Assembly (NCBI RefSeq): GCF_051960575.1
Contig: NZ_JBQCEE010000233.1
Location: 1-13,315 of the forward strand
Length of the DNA stretch: 13,315 nucleotides
Direction of reading: 5' to 3'
Source of the DNA: JBQCEE01 sp051960575
GTDB lineage: Bacteria; Actinomycetota; Actinomycetes; Mycobacteriales; Jatrophihabitantaceae
Positions 1 to 6,020 of this stretch are shown here, piece after piece (the first letter of the stretch is position 1; every line of letters starts with the position of its first letter). Made by a program: the position numbers and the translations under genes. A model generated the notes under the pieces. It ran no database searches. It had not been told where the DNA came from and saw only the letters and a program-made list of their open reading frames with translations.

Positions 1-95
1 CTCAGCCACAGCTCCGGCCGGTCCGGCGGCGCCGGCGACGGTCCGCGTTGCGTCTCTCGCGCCATCGACCCGACGCAACCGGGGCCGCCGACGCA

Positions 96-704
96 ATGTC
101 GGCGCCCGAGGAGGAGTCGGTCGGGATCGACGCCCTTCTCGCCGAGGACGGCGGCGCCGACCCCGCCGAGGAGGTGCCCGCCGCTCGGCCGTCGCCTCGC
201 CCGCGGTCGCCGCAGTTCGACGGGTCGCGGCTCCACCGCGCCCGGTTGGGGTTCCGGCGCTGGCGCCGGACGCGGCCGTTCTGGGCCGGGCTCTGGTGCC
301 TCATCGGCGCGACGATCATCGCCTACGGCCCGTTCACCGTGATCCAGCTGATCCTGATCTCGGGCACGGTCGTGTGGGCCGGCATCCTCGTCGGCGTGCT
401 CGTCGGGGTGATGGGCCTGTGTCTTTGGTTCGCGCCGCACTTCCACACGCTGGTCGGCATCCTCGCCGCGCTGTTCTCGGTCTTCTCACTCATCACCTCG
501 AACTTCGGCGGCTTCCTGATCGGCATGCTCTTCGGCATCATCGGCGGTGCGATGGGGTGGGCCTGGCGGCCGTTGCCGCCGGACAGGCAACCGTCCGTGC
601 CGACTACGACGACACCAACGCCGACGACGCCGCCGACGCCGCCTGCGGACGACGAGACCGCGGTGCTGCCGACCGGCGTGGCCGTGGACAGCGCCACCGG
701 GTGA
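96..704 (+). CDS. DUF6114-like four-helix integral membrane protein
   Basis: A 202-residue protein with a charged, Pro-rich cytoplasmic N-terminus (about 1-60), then four closely packed hydrophobic segments at about 62-82, 84-112, 116-134 and 138-158. A Thr/Pro-rich tail follows (about 165-185). The core, with RPFWAGLW near residue 60, GPF at 78-80 and a Gly-rich last helix ending MGWAW, matches what I recall of the DUF6114 family, which is common in Streptomyces and relatives and has no established biochemical role. I chose ATG 96 because the codons upstream translate to an Arg-rich string unlike coding sequence. TTG 48 in the same frame is possible, and the frame stays open to the left edge. 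No strong Shine-Dalgarno is visible. Its stop lies 4 nt before the next start, so the two genes are probably co-translated. DUF6114 genes are often next to a DUF6230 gene, which would lie off the left edge here. Confidence 0.75.
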   Translation: MSAPEEESVGIDALLAEDGGADPAEEVPAARPSPRPRSPQFDGSRLHRARLGFRRWRRTRPFWAGLWCLIGATIIAYGPFTVIQLILISGTVVWAGILVGVLVGVMGLCLWFAPHFHTLVGILAALFSVFSLITSNFGGFLIGMLFGIIGGAMGWAWRPLPPDRQPSVPTTTTPTPTTPPTPPADDETAVLPTGVAVDSATG

Positions 705-708
705 CAGC

Positions 709-1260
709 GTGTCCACGAGGCCGGTGCGCCGCGCCGTCGGACGCGCGCCGCTGACGGTGGCCGCGGTCGCGCTGCCCCTCGTGCTCGGCCAGGGGCCCGT
801 CCCTCGCCTGCCGCCGTCACTGACCGTTCGTCCGGCCGCAGCACCCGCGCCCGTGCCGGTCTCGCTCACCGCCACGCGACTGACCACCACCGGGTTCGCC
901 TACGCGGGCGTCGTCAGCGTGCCCTCGGCCGCCGGCGCGGTCGCGGCGTTGCGCTTCACCATCGCCGCGGCCACCGCGTCCGAGCTCGTCATGTCCACCG
1001 GGTGCGGTGGCGGCCCCGCGCTCGTGCTCTCCGCCGCCGACGGGGCGGCGCCGTCCGGGCTGGTCATCGACGCCACGTCGTTGCAGGCGTCCGTCGCGGG
1101 CGCCCCGATCGCGCTGTCCGCCGCGGCACCGCCCGACCCCGCGTCCGTGCCGACGGGCGACCTGGTGCTCACCGACGTGTCCGTGCACGCGGTCGCGGTA
1201 CGCGCGACCGGCCTCCGGCTCGCAGGCACCGGGCTGGCTCCGGGCAGTTGCGGTCCGTGA
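709..1260 (+). CDS. small exported protein paired with the DUF6114 gene
   Basis: A 183-residue protein starting at GTG 709. It has an N-terminal export signal: Arg residues at 4, 7, 8 and 12, a hydrophobic stretch at about 13-27, and possible cleavage shortly after. The rest is rich in Ala, Val, Thr, Ser and Gly with alternating hydrophobic positions, suggesting a beta-rich secreted or surface domain. It has only two cysteines after the signal, C99 and C181, which could form one disulfide. No catalytic motif is seen. The segment around LRFTIAAAT (81-89), followed by a GCGGGP turn, resembles secreted proteins I recall beside DUF6114 genes in Streptomyces, but I cannot confirm that without a search. 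The 4-nt gap from the DUF6114 stop argues for one operon and translational coupling. The function is unknown; a cell-envelope role is an inference from location and pairing. Confidence 0.7.
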   Translation: MSTRPVRRAVGRAPLTVAAVALPLVLGQGPVPRLPPSLTVRPAAAPAPVPVSLTATRLTTTGFAYAGVVSVPSAAGAVAALRFTIAAATASELVMSTGCGGGPALVLSAADGAAPSGLVIDATSLQASVAGAPIALSAAAPPDPASVPTGDLVLTDVSVHAVAVRATGLRLAGTGLAPGSCGP

Positions 1261-1276
1261 GCCTGACGGGTCAGGC
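1261..1276. terminator. possible bidirectional terminator between convergent genes
   Basis: A perfect 16-bp palindrome, GCCTGAC-GG-GTCAGGC, begins right after the stop of the exported protein and covers the stop codon of the convergent 82-residue membrane protein. In RNA it would fold as about six base pairs with a four-base loop. There is no U-tract on either strand, so termination is inferred mainly from position. Confidence 0.35.
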
Positions 1277-1519
1277 CGCCGCGTGGATGAACGTGACCAC
1301 CACGGCGTACGCGACGGCGACGGCCGCCACCTTCACGACGTCGGGCAGCAGCGCGCGCGGCGTCTCGCGCGGCCGGCGCGACTGTGCGGCCAGGCCGACC
1401 ACCGCGAGCAGGCCGAGGACGATGATCACGACGTAGGCGCCGGCAAGGCTCGACGGCGCGATCGAGGCCGGGACGGCCAGCGCGAGCAGCGCCGCGAGCG
1501 CCGCCAACAGGCAGGACAC
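1271..1519 (-). CDS. 82-residue integral membrane protein
   Basis: A short, strongly hydrophobic protein with likely membrane segments at about 2-20, 25-44 and 60-79, separated by a basic loop (SRRPRETPR, about 47-55). I recognise no family. I chose GTG 1519 because it starts the first hydrophobic segment and lies 20 nt after the stop of the SRPBCC gene on the same strand. The longer reading frame continues into that gene and is a shadow. The Shine-Dalgarno is weak. Codon use is typical for the window. It is probably expressed with the SRPBCC gene; its role is unknown. The end is set by TGA at 1273-1271, inside the shared palindrome with the convergent gene. Confidence 0.6.
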   Translation of the reverse strand: MSCLLAALAALLALAVPASIAPSSLAGAYVVIIVLGLLAVVGLAAQSRRPRETPRALLPDVVKVAAVAVAYAVVVTFIHAAA

Positions 1520-1539
1520 GCGTGCGTGCCCCGGTGGGC

Positions 1540-2004
1540 CTACGCGCCCCCGCCGCTCGCGGCGTAGCGCTCCTCGATGTGCTTGCGCAGCGCGGCGTCG
1601 CTGTGCCGGATCGAGAGGGCCACGATCGGCTCGAGCGCCTTGCCCAACGCCTTGCCGGCCAGCCCGCCGGGCAGCTCGTAGGTGAAGTCGACGACGATCT
1701 TGGTCTCGGTGTCGCTGAGCTTCTCGAAGCGCCACGTCGAGCGGTTGACGAAGCCCTTGATCGACTCCATCCGGATCAGCGCGTCCTGCTCCCACGCCGT
1801 GATCTGCACCGTCGAGCTCAGTTTCACCGGCTTGACCTGGAACGTGCCCTCGAACACCGCGTCCAGGCCCTGGTCCTTCGCGCCGACCGGACGGAAGTCG
1901 GCGAGGCCGAACATCCACTGCGGCGTGGTGCGGTAGTCGTCGATGTAGGCGAACGCGACCGACAGCGGTGCCTTCGCTGCGCCCTCGTGGTGGATGTCGA
2001 CCAT
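1540..2004 (-). CDS. SRPBCC (START/cyclase-dehydrase fold) family protein
   Basis: A 154-residue protein of the size of a single SRPBCC/polyketide-cyclase-like helix-grip domain. It starts with the typical first strand and helix (VDIHHEGAAKAPLSVAFAYI, residues 2-21), then the DDY..TPQW segment, alternating strands through EGTFQV and STVQITAW, a WRFEKLSDTETKIVVDF hairpin (91-107), and a long C-terminal helix (about 115-148) that would close the hydrophobic pocket. This family binds lipids or other hydrophobic ligands, or modifies them; the ligand here cannot be told. I chose ATG 2004 because the conserved fold starts there. A longer frame to 2055 adds only an Arg/Pro-rich, non-domain stretch. 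A TAGGTT hexamer lies 8 nt upstream with no Shine-Dalgarno, which suggests a leaderless start. It sits between two membrane-protein genes on the same strand. Confidence 0.8.
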   Translation of the reverse strand: MVDIHHEGAAKAPLSVAFAYIDDYRTTPQWMFGLADFRPVGAKDQGLDAVFEGTFQVKPVKLSSTVQITAWEQDALIRMESIKGFVNRSTWRFEKLSDTETKIVVDFTYELPGGLAGKALGKALEPIVALSIRHSDAALRKHIEERYAASGGGA

Positions 2005-2012
2005 GGCAGCAG

Positions 2013-2018
2013 AACCTA
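2013..2018 (-). promoter_or_regulatory. candidate -10 element for a leaderless SRPBCC transcript
   Basis: On the minus strand TAGGTT stands 8 nt before ATG 2004. That spacing would put the transcription start at or next to the start codon. No convincing -35 element is seen 16-18 nt further up, so the promoter is tentative. Confidence 0.35.
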
Positions 2019-2064
2019 CCGGCGCACCGGCCGGATCGCGCGACGGTCGACGCACATCACGTCG

Positions 2065-3405
2065 TCAGCCCTCGGCGTAGCGCCGCAGCGCGTGCATCTC
2101 CATGTCGTGCTCGGCGAGGGTCTGCGGCGGGAGCGCCTTGGTCGCCCGCCACTCGGCGAACACCATCGACAGGAAGATCATCGCGAAGACGACGGCCGTG
2201 ACGAGGTTGCGTCCGAACACCTCGACGGCGGTGCGCGCGGCCTGCACGTAGGTGAACACGGCCGTGCCGGCGTCGGTGTCGCCGCTGCTGCCGAGCACGT
2301 GCGTGCCCTCGACCTTCGCGGTGAGCAGGAATAGCACGATGCACGCGAGCGCGGCGAGGTTGATCCACCCGCCGACGCGACCGGCCTTCGGCAGTTCGAC
2401 GCGGGCCTCGGCGATGGTCATCGGCCGCCCGTAGACCTTGCGCCGCAGCACGAACAGCCACGGCCCGAAGGCGAGCAGGCCGACGCCGAGCACCAGCAGG
2501 AAGTTGCCGATGATCTGGTCGATGAGGATGAAGACGACGACCAGGAAGATCGAGTAGAACGGCGCGGTCGACAGCAGGAACCAGCCGGGCAGGGCGGCCG
2601 CGGGGAAGAGGAAGCGCATGCGTCCGGCGCCCTTGATGACGCCCGCCGGCACCGTGATGATCACCGGCAGCAGCGCGAGCGCGTAGCTGACGGCGGCGGC
2701 GACGCGCTGCGAGAGCACGAGCGCATGCACCTGCTCGGTGGCCGTCATGCCGCCGTTGGCCAGGTCGTTCTCGCTCGCCAACTGCCGCAGCGGATCGAAG
2801 TCGATGAGCGTGTCGATCGGCAGCAGGGCGGTCGCGATGGGGATGAGGATCGACAGCGCCCAGCACCCGATGAGCACGCGCGACGTGCGCCGCAGCTCGG
2901 TCCAGCGCCGTACTCCGACGACCGCGGCGAGCGGCACGAGGGCGAGCGCCAGCGTCGGCAGCCAGCGGGCGAGCTCGCCGAGCGCGGTGCGCTGCAGCGT
3001 GACGCCGGCGACCGACGGGTCGTCGGCCGAGCCGGCGTCGACGGCCGACAGCACGACGCCGAGCAGCAGGATCGGCAGCGCGACGAGCATCGTGCTGCGC
3101 CGCCAGGTCAGCAATGCCTGCATGCGCGGCTCGTGCACCCCCGCGGCCTCGAGTGCCGCCCGTTCACGCGACGTGACGGCGATGTCGCTGACGTTCCAGT
3201 CGACGGCACGCTTCAGGTGCTGCCCGACCGACGGGCCCGCGGGCGGCGGGGTGGCGGGCCACCCATTCGGCGGCGGCCCGCCCGCCCACGCGCCGGCCGG
3301 CGGGACGGGCGCCTGGACGGGCGCCTGCACCCAGCGCTGCTGCGCGGCGTCCCAGACCCACCCGGGATACGGCGAGCCGGCGACGGGCGGTGGCGGTGCA
3401 CCCAT
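2065..3405 (-). CDS. multi-pass membrane protein with Pro-rich, Trp-containing N-terminus, unknown function
   Basis: A 446-residue protein. Residues 1-60 are Pro/Ala-rich and contain a short Trp motif (GWVWDAAQQRWV, 15-26) reminiscent of the DUF2510-like or WW-like N-terminal tags on many actinobacterial membrane proteins. A cytoplasmic linker follows, then about eight hydrophobic segments near 106-122, 148-165, 178-196, 236-256, 268-290, 292-320, 348-364 and 400-416. The acidic loop at 200-215 and the C-terminal tail (EHDMEMHALRRYAEG) are soluble. No transporter signature or catalytic motif was recognised. ATG 3405 is supported by AGGAG 6 nt upstream. It lies 54 nt downstream of the exporter gene and 60 nt upstream of the SRPBCC gene, all on the minus strand, so co-transcription with either is possible. 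A DUF4328-like or other actinobacterial membrane family is conceivable but unproven. Confidence 0.75.
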   Translation of the reverse strand: MGAPPPPVAGSPYPGWVWDAAQQRWVQAPVQAPVPPAGAWAGGPPPNGWPATPPPAGPSVGQHLKRAVDWNVSDIAVTSRERAALEAAGVHEPRMQALLTWRRSTMLVALPILLLGVVLSAVDAGSADDPSVAGVTLQRTALGELARWLPTLALALVPLAAVVGVRRWTELRRTSRVLIGCWALSILIPIATALLPIDTLIDFDPLRQLASENDLANGGMTATEQVHALVLSQRVAAAVSYALALLPVIITVPAGVIKGAGRMRFLFPAAALPGWFLLSTAPFYSIFLVVVFILIDQIIGNFLLVLGVGLLAFGPWLFVLRRKVYGRPMTIAEARVELPKAGRVGGWINLAALACIVLFLLTAKVEGTHVLGSSGDTDAGTAVFTYVQAARTAVEVFGRNLVTAVVFAMIFLSMVFAEWRATKALPPQTLAEHDMEMHALRRYAEG

Positions 3406-3459
3406 GACACGCTCCTGTCGATCAGTGGCACGGAGCTTGCCACGGATCTTGGTCGCGCA

Positions 3460-4899
3460 TCAGCCCGTCGCGACCACCGTCCCCGCTTCGTCATCGACGG
3501 CCACGGGACGAACCGGGACAGCCGTGACGACCGGGGCGGCCGACGGGATGCGCAGCCCCAGCCCGGCCGACAGCACGGCCAGCCCGGCGGCGATCGTCCA
3601 CGCCAGCCGGAAGTGCGCGAGCGGGTCGCCGCCACGGGCCAGCACGGTCACCAGCACTGCCACCCCGAGCGCGGACGCGACCTGCCGCGCCGAGTTGATG
3701 AGACCCGAGCCGGTGGCGGCCCGCTCCGGCGGCAGCGCGGTCGCGCCGGCCGCGATGAGCGTGCCCATGGCCAGCCCGACGCCGATGCCGCCGACGAGCA
3801 TGGCCGGCAGCAGGTCGACGGCGTAGCCCGTGCCAGCGCCCGCCGTGGCGATGCGCCAGACGAAGCCGGCGGTGAAGAGCACGCCGCCCGCGGCGGTGAG
3901 CCGCCCCGCGCCGTACCGGTGCAGCAGCCGCGCCGATGCCACCGTCGTGAGCGGCACCATGAGCGGGCCGGGCCCGAGGGCGAGGCCGGTGCGCAGCGCG
4001 GACCAGCCCCACACCTCCTGGCACCACAGCGAGTTCGACAGCAGCATGATCGCGAATGCGGCGCTGAACGCGATCAGGGCGACGGTCGCGGTGCGGAAGC
4101 GCGGCACACGCAGCAGGGGCAGTTCGAGCACCGGCCGCTCGTGCGTGCGGCAGCGTTCCACGAACAGCACCGCGCCGAGCACCGCGGCCACCGCGAGCGC
4201 CACCGTGCCCGGGGCCGTCCAGCCCCAGTCGGGCGCCTGCACGAGCGCACCGGTGATCGCGGCGACGGCGACGGTGAGCAGCGCCGCGCCGAGCAGGTCG
4301 GGCAACGGCTCGCGCTCGCGGGCGGGCGGGCGCGGCAGCGTGCGCACGCCCGCCGCCAGGGCCAGGAGGCCGATCGGCTGGTTGACGAGGAAGACCCAGC
4401 GCCAGGATGCGGCGACCAGCAGGCCCCCGAGCACGGGGCCGCAGACGGCGGCGACGGCGCCGACGGCCGCCCAGCCCCGCGTCGCGTTCGTGCGCCGCTC
4501 GGCGGCCACCGACGCCATGAGCAACGCCAGCGAGGTCGGCAGTTGCGCGGCCGCGCCCGCCGCCTGCAGCACCCGCACCGCGACGAGGCTGCCGAGATCC
4601 GGCGCCGCGGCGCAGAGCACCGACGCCACGGTGAACAGCGCGACGCCGCCGAGGAACACGCGCCGGTGGCCGAGACGGTCGCCGAGGCGTCCGGCCGGCA
4701 CCAGCAGGGCCGCCAGGGTGACGGCGTAGGCGTTCAGCACCCACGACACGGCGCTCAACGACCCGCCGAGGTCACGCGCGATGTCGACGAAGGCGACGTT
4801 GACGATCCAGAGGTCGAGGTTCGCCATGAAGACCGCGGCCGCGATGACGACCAGGGCGAACCGCCGGCGTCCGCGTAGGTTTGATTCTCCAACCGTCAT
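3460..4899 (-). CDS. MFS drug-efflux transporter, DHA2 (EmrB/QacA) type
   Basis: A 479-residue protein of the length and hydrophobicity of 14-helix DHA2 proton-coupled exporters of the inner membrane. Visible family motifs are LDLWIVNVAFVDIARDL in helix 1 (28-44), the loop 2-3 motif A GRLGDRLGHRR (70-80), the antiporter motif C GPVLGGLL (154-161), then SWRWVFLVNQPIG (165-177), a close match to the family's W-R-W-x-F-x-x-N-x-P-x-G hallmark. The substrate cannot be predicted; drugs, dyes or quinone-like toxic compounds are typical. ATG 4899 places helix 1 at about 14-36. There is no Shine-Dalgarno; a TACCGT -10-like hexamer 8 nt upstream suggests leaderless expression. The gene is divergent from an HxlR regulator and two operator-like repeats flank its start, so local repression is likely. 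Confidence 0.93.
   Translation of the reverse strand: MTVGESNLRGRRRFALVVIAAAVFMANLDLWIVNVAFVDIARDLGGSLSAVSWVLNAYAVTLAALLVPAGRLGDRLGHRRVFLGGVALFTVASVLCAAAPDLGSLVAVRVLQAAGAAAQLPTSLALLMASVAAERRTNATRGWAAVGAVAAVCGPVLGGLLVAASWRWVFLVNQPIGLLALAAGVRTLPRPPAREREPLPDLLGAALLTVAVAAITGALVQAPDWGWTAPGTVALAVAAVLGAVLFVERCRTHERPVLELPLLRVPRFRTATVALIAFSAAFAIMLLSNSLWCQEVWGWSALRTGLALGPGPLMVPLTTVASARLLHRYGAGRLTAAGGVLFTAGFVWRIATAGAGTGYAVDLLPAMLVGGIGVGLAMGTLIAAGATALPPERAATGSGLINSARQVASALGVAVLVTVLARGGDPLAHFRLAWTIAAGLAVLSAGLGLRIPSAAPVVTAVPVRPVAVDDEAGTVVATG
4878..4894. promoter_or_regulatory. second, imperfect operator-like repeat in exporter codons 2-7
   Basis: GGTTTG-ATTCT-CCAACC is an inverted repeat with one mismatch in the arms. 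It shares the first eight bases and the last four with the intergenic site at 4923-4939, and the two centres are 45 bp apart. It lies just inside the exporter coding sequence, so it could act as an auxiliary HxlR operator. This is inferred from the similarity and layout. Confidence 0.45.
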
Positions 4900-4907
4900 G
4901 GTGGGGG

Positions 4908-4936
4908 ACGGTAGCGGTCGACGGTTTGATATGCAA
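4908..4936 (-). promoter_or_regulatory. candidate promoter of the exporter gene
   Basis: Read on the minus strand, TTGCAT (4936-4931) and TACCGT (4913-4908) are separated by exactly 17 nt. The -10 hexamer is 8 nt from ATG 4899, which fits a leaderless or nearly leaderless transcript. The -35 hexamer lies inside the palindrome at 4923-4939, so a bound repressor would block it. Confidence 0.5.
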
Positions 4937-4939
4937 ACC
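4923..4939. promoter_or_regulatory. HxlR-type operator palindrome
   Basis: A perfect inverted repeat, GGTTTG-N5-CAAACC, in the 47-bp gap between the divergent exporter and HxlR genes. Its position over the exporter -35 element and just before the regulator's start suits a dimeric winged-helix repressor that controls both genes. A near-copy lies at 4878-4894. Confidence 0.6.
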
Positions 4940-4946
4940 TTGACGG

Positions 4947-5429
4947 GTGACCACCCGACCGCTCGACGTCCCCACCGTGGCCGGTCGCCCGTGCTCGGTG
5001 GCGGCGGCGCTCGAGATCGTCGGCGACCGCTGGTCGTTGCTGATCGTGCGCGAGCTGCGCTTCGGCAACCATCGCTTCAGTGCCATCGCCCGCAACACCG
5101 GCGCACCGCGTGACCGGCTCGCCGCGCGGCTCAAGGACCTCGTCGCCGCGGGAGTCGTCGAGGCGCGGCAGTACCAGGCGTCACCGCCCCGGTCGGAGTA
5201 CCACCTCACCGAGGCCGGCCGCGAGCTCGCGCACGTGCTGCAGGCGCTGCGCGAGTGGGGCGACCGGTGGGCGGTCGAGACGCCGCCTGTGCGCCTCAAG
5301 CACCGCGATCACGACTACCGCACCGGCGGTGTCTGCGCCGAGTGCGGTGAGCCGGTGCGCGCCCGCGACCTCGAGTGGCAGACGACCGACCCGCGGTGGG
5401 ATCTCGCCGGACCGGTCGCCACGACCTGA
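4947..5429 (+). CDS. HxlR-family winged-helix transcriptional regulator
   Basis: A 160-residue protein with the HxlR/MarR-like DNA-binding domain at about 14-112. The conserved opening CSVAAALEIVGDRWSLLIVR (16-35), the helix-turn-helix around FSAIARNTGAPRDRLAARLKDL (44-65), the wing SEYHLTEAGREL (83-94) and a dimerising C-terminal helix are all present. Cys16 matches the N-terminal cysteine that senses quinones or oxidants in some family members. The C-terminal tail carries CAEC (130-133) after a His-rich stretch (118-122), a small possible metal-binding knob common in actinobacterial HxlR proteins. I chose GTG 4947; no Shine-Dalgarno is present. It is divergent from the DHA2 exporter and most likely represses it and itself through the GGTTTG palindromes. 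The inducer is unknown. Confidence 0.92.
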   Translation: MTTRPLDVPTVAGRPCSVAAALEIVGDRWSLLIVRELRFGNHRFSAIARNTGAPRDRLAARLKDLVAAGVVEARQYQASPPRSEYHLTEAGRELAHVLQALREWGDRWAVETPPVRLKHRDHDYRTGGVCAECGEPVRARDLEWQTTDPRWDLAGPVATT

Positions 5430-5505
5430 GGTCGACGCGTGCGCCGCGGCGTCGACCTTGGCGGTCGGCGCGCCCAGGAGCACCCCAGAGCCGCCAAGGT
5501 CGACG
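5430..5505. terminator. inverted-repeat cluster, likely bidirectional terminator
   Basis: Between the convergent HxlR and reductase genes, a 15-bp arm at 5450-5464 (CGTCGACCTTGGCGG) is exactly complementary to 5491-5505, around a 26-nt loop. Starting at the last base of the HxlR stop region, 5430-5438 (GGTCGACGC) can also pair with 5449-5457, so two mutually exclusive stems are possible. There is no U-tract. The remaining stretch to 5567 holds no recognisable gene. Confidence 0.5.
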
Positions 5506-5567
5506 TGCGGTCTCTCCCGCATCACCGCCCGACCGGCAGGACCCCGGACTGCACGGGGGTGACCCGC

Positions 5568-5990
5568 TCAGTCTGCCCCCGGTGTGCCGGGCTGTACCGG
5601 ACGACCCGCCAGGAGGACGGCCGATCCATAGGCACGGGAGACCGCGATCATGAGCGCGACCCGGTGCGGGTTCTCGCGCGGCACGCGGTACCGCTCGGCG
5701 TAGCGGCGCTCGGCGTCACGCACCGCGTCGGCGTCGCGTGCGACGGTCGCGGTGCCCTCGAGGCTGAGCCAGCGGCGTCCGTCGACCTGGCAGAGCACGA
5801 CCGGGGCGCCGCGCTCGGCGTTGCGCGCCTTGACGCTCGTGCCGCTGGTGATCACCCGCGCCAGCCCGGCGGCGTCGTCCCAGGTGAAGCCGACCGGCGT
5901 GACCTGCGGTCGCCCGTCGGCGTGCAGCGTGGTGAGCGTCGCCAGGTGCCGTTCGGTGACGAAGGCGAGGCCGTCGGGGGAGAGGAACAC
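5568..5990 (-). CDS. PPOX-fold F420H2-dependent biliverdin reductase-like protein (Rv2074 type)
   Basis: A 140-residue split-barrel flavin/deazaflavin oxidoreductase. The pattern LAF.TERHLATLTTLHADG.P.V..VGFT.D (8-37), ARVIT.G.S.KA.NAER (44-60), VDG.RWLSLEG (69-79) and AVRDAE.RYA.RYR.PR.NP.RV (89-111) closely follows what I recall of Mycobacterium tuberculosis Rv2074. That protein uses reduced cofactor F420 to reduce biliverdin to bilirubin. The substrate here may differ; the broader class is the F420-dependent PPOX family. The start is GTG 5990, with no Shine-Dalgarno but with TAGCGT 6 nt upstream, suggesting a leaderless mRNA. It is divergent from the HMG-CoA lyase gene with a 30-bp gap, so the two may share regulation, although their pathways are not obviously linked. 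Confidence 0.8.
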   Translation of the reverse strand: MFLSPDGLAFVTERHLATLTTLHADGRPQVTPVGFTWDDAAGLARVITSGTSVKARNAERGAPVVLCQVDGRRWLSLEGTATVARDADAVRDAERRYAERYRVPRENPHRVALMIAVSRAYGSAVLLAGRPVQPGTPGAD

Positions 5991-5996
5991 GAGGCG

Positions 5997-6002
5997 ACGC
6001 TA
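5997..6002 (-). promoter_or_regulatory. candidate -10 element for leaderless reductase transcript
   Basis: TAGCGT on the minus strand ends 6 nt before GTG 5990, the distance expected if transcription starts at the start codon. It lies in the 30-bp gap shared with the divergent lyase gene. No clear -35 element was found. Confidence 0.4.
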
Positions 6003-6020
6003 GTGGAGCACGATGGACGG

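Noticed and set aside
590..655. Tandem repeat made of ACG/CCG triplets
   Set aside because: It encodes the Thr/Pro-rich tail of the DUF6114-like protein. The units are irregular, and it is better read as low-complexity coding sequence than as a separate repeat element.
2725..4878. A 717-codon open frame on the plus strand
   Set aside because: It is antisense to the 8-helix membrane protein and the exporter, has an Arg/Gln/His/Gly-biased composition without any domain, and is the usual long antisense frame of high-GC DNA.
5439..6020. Upstream extension of the HMG-CoA lyase frame by about 190 codons
   Set aside because: It reads antisense through the PPOX-fold reductase and is not lyase-like. 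The conserved lyase sequence begins just after ATG 6021.
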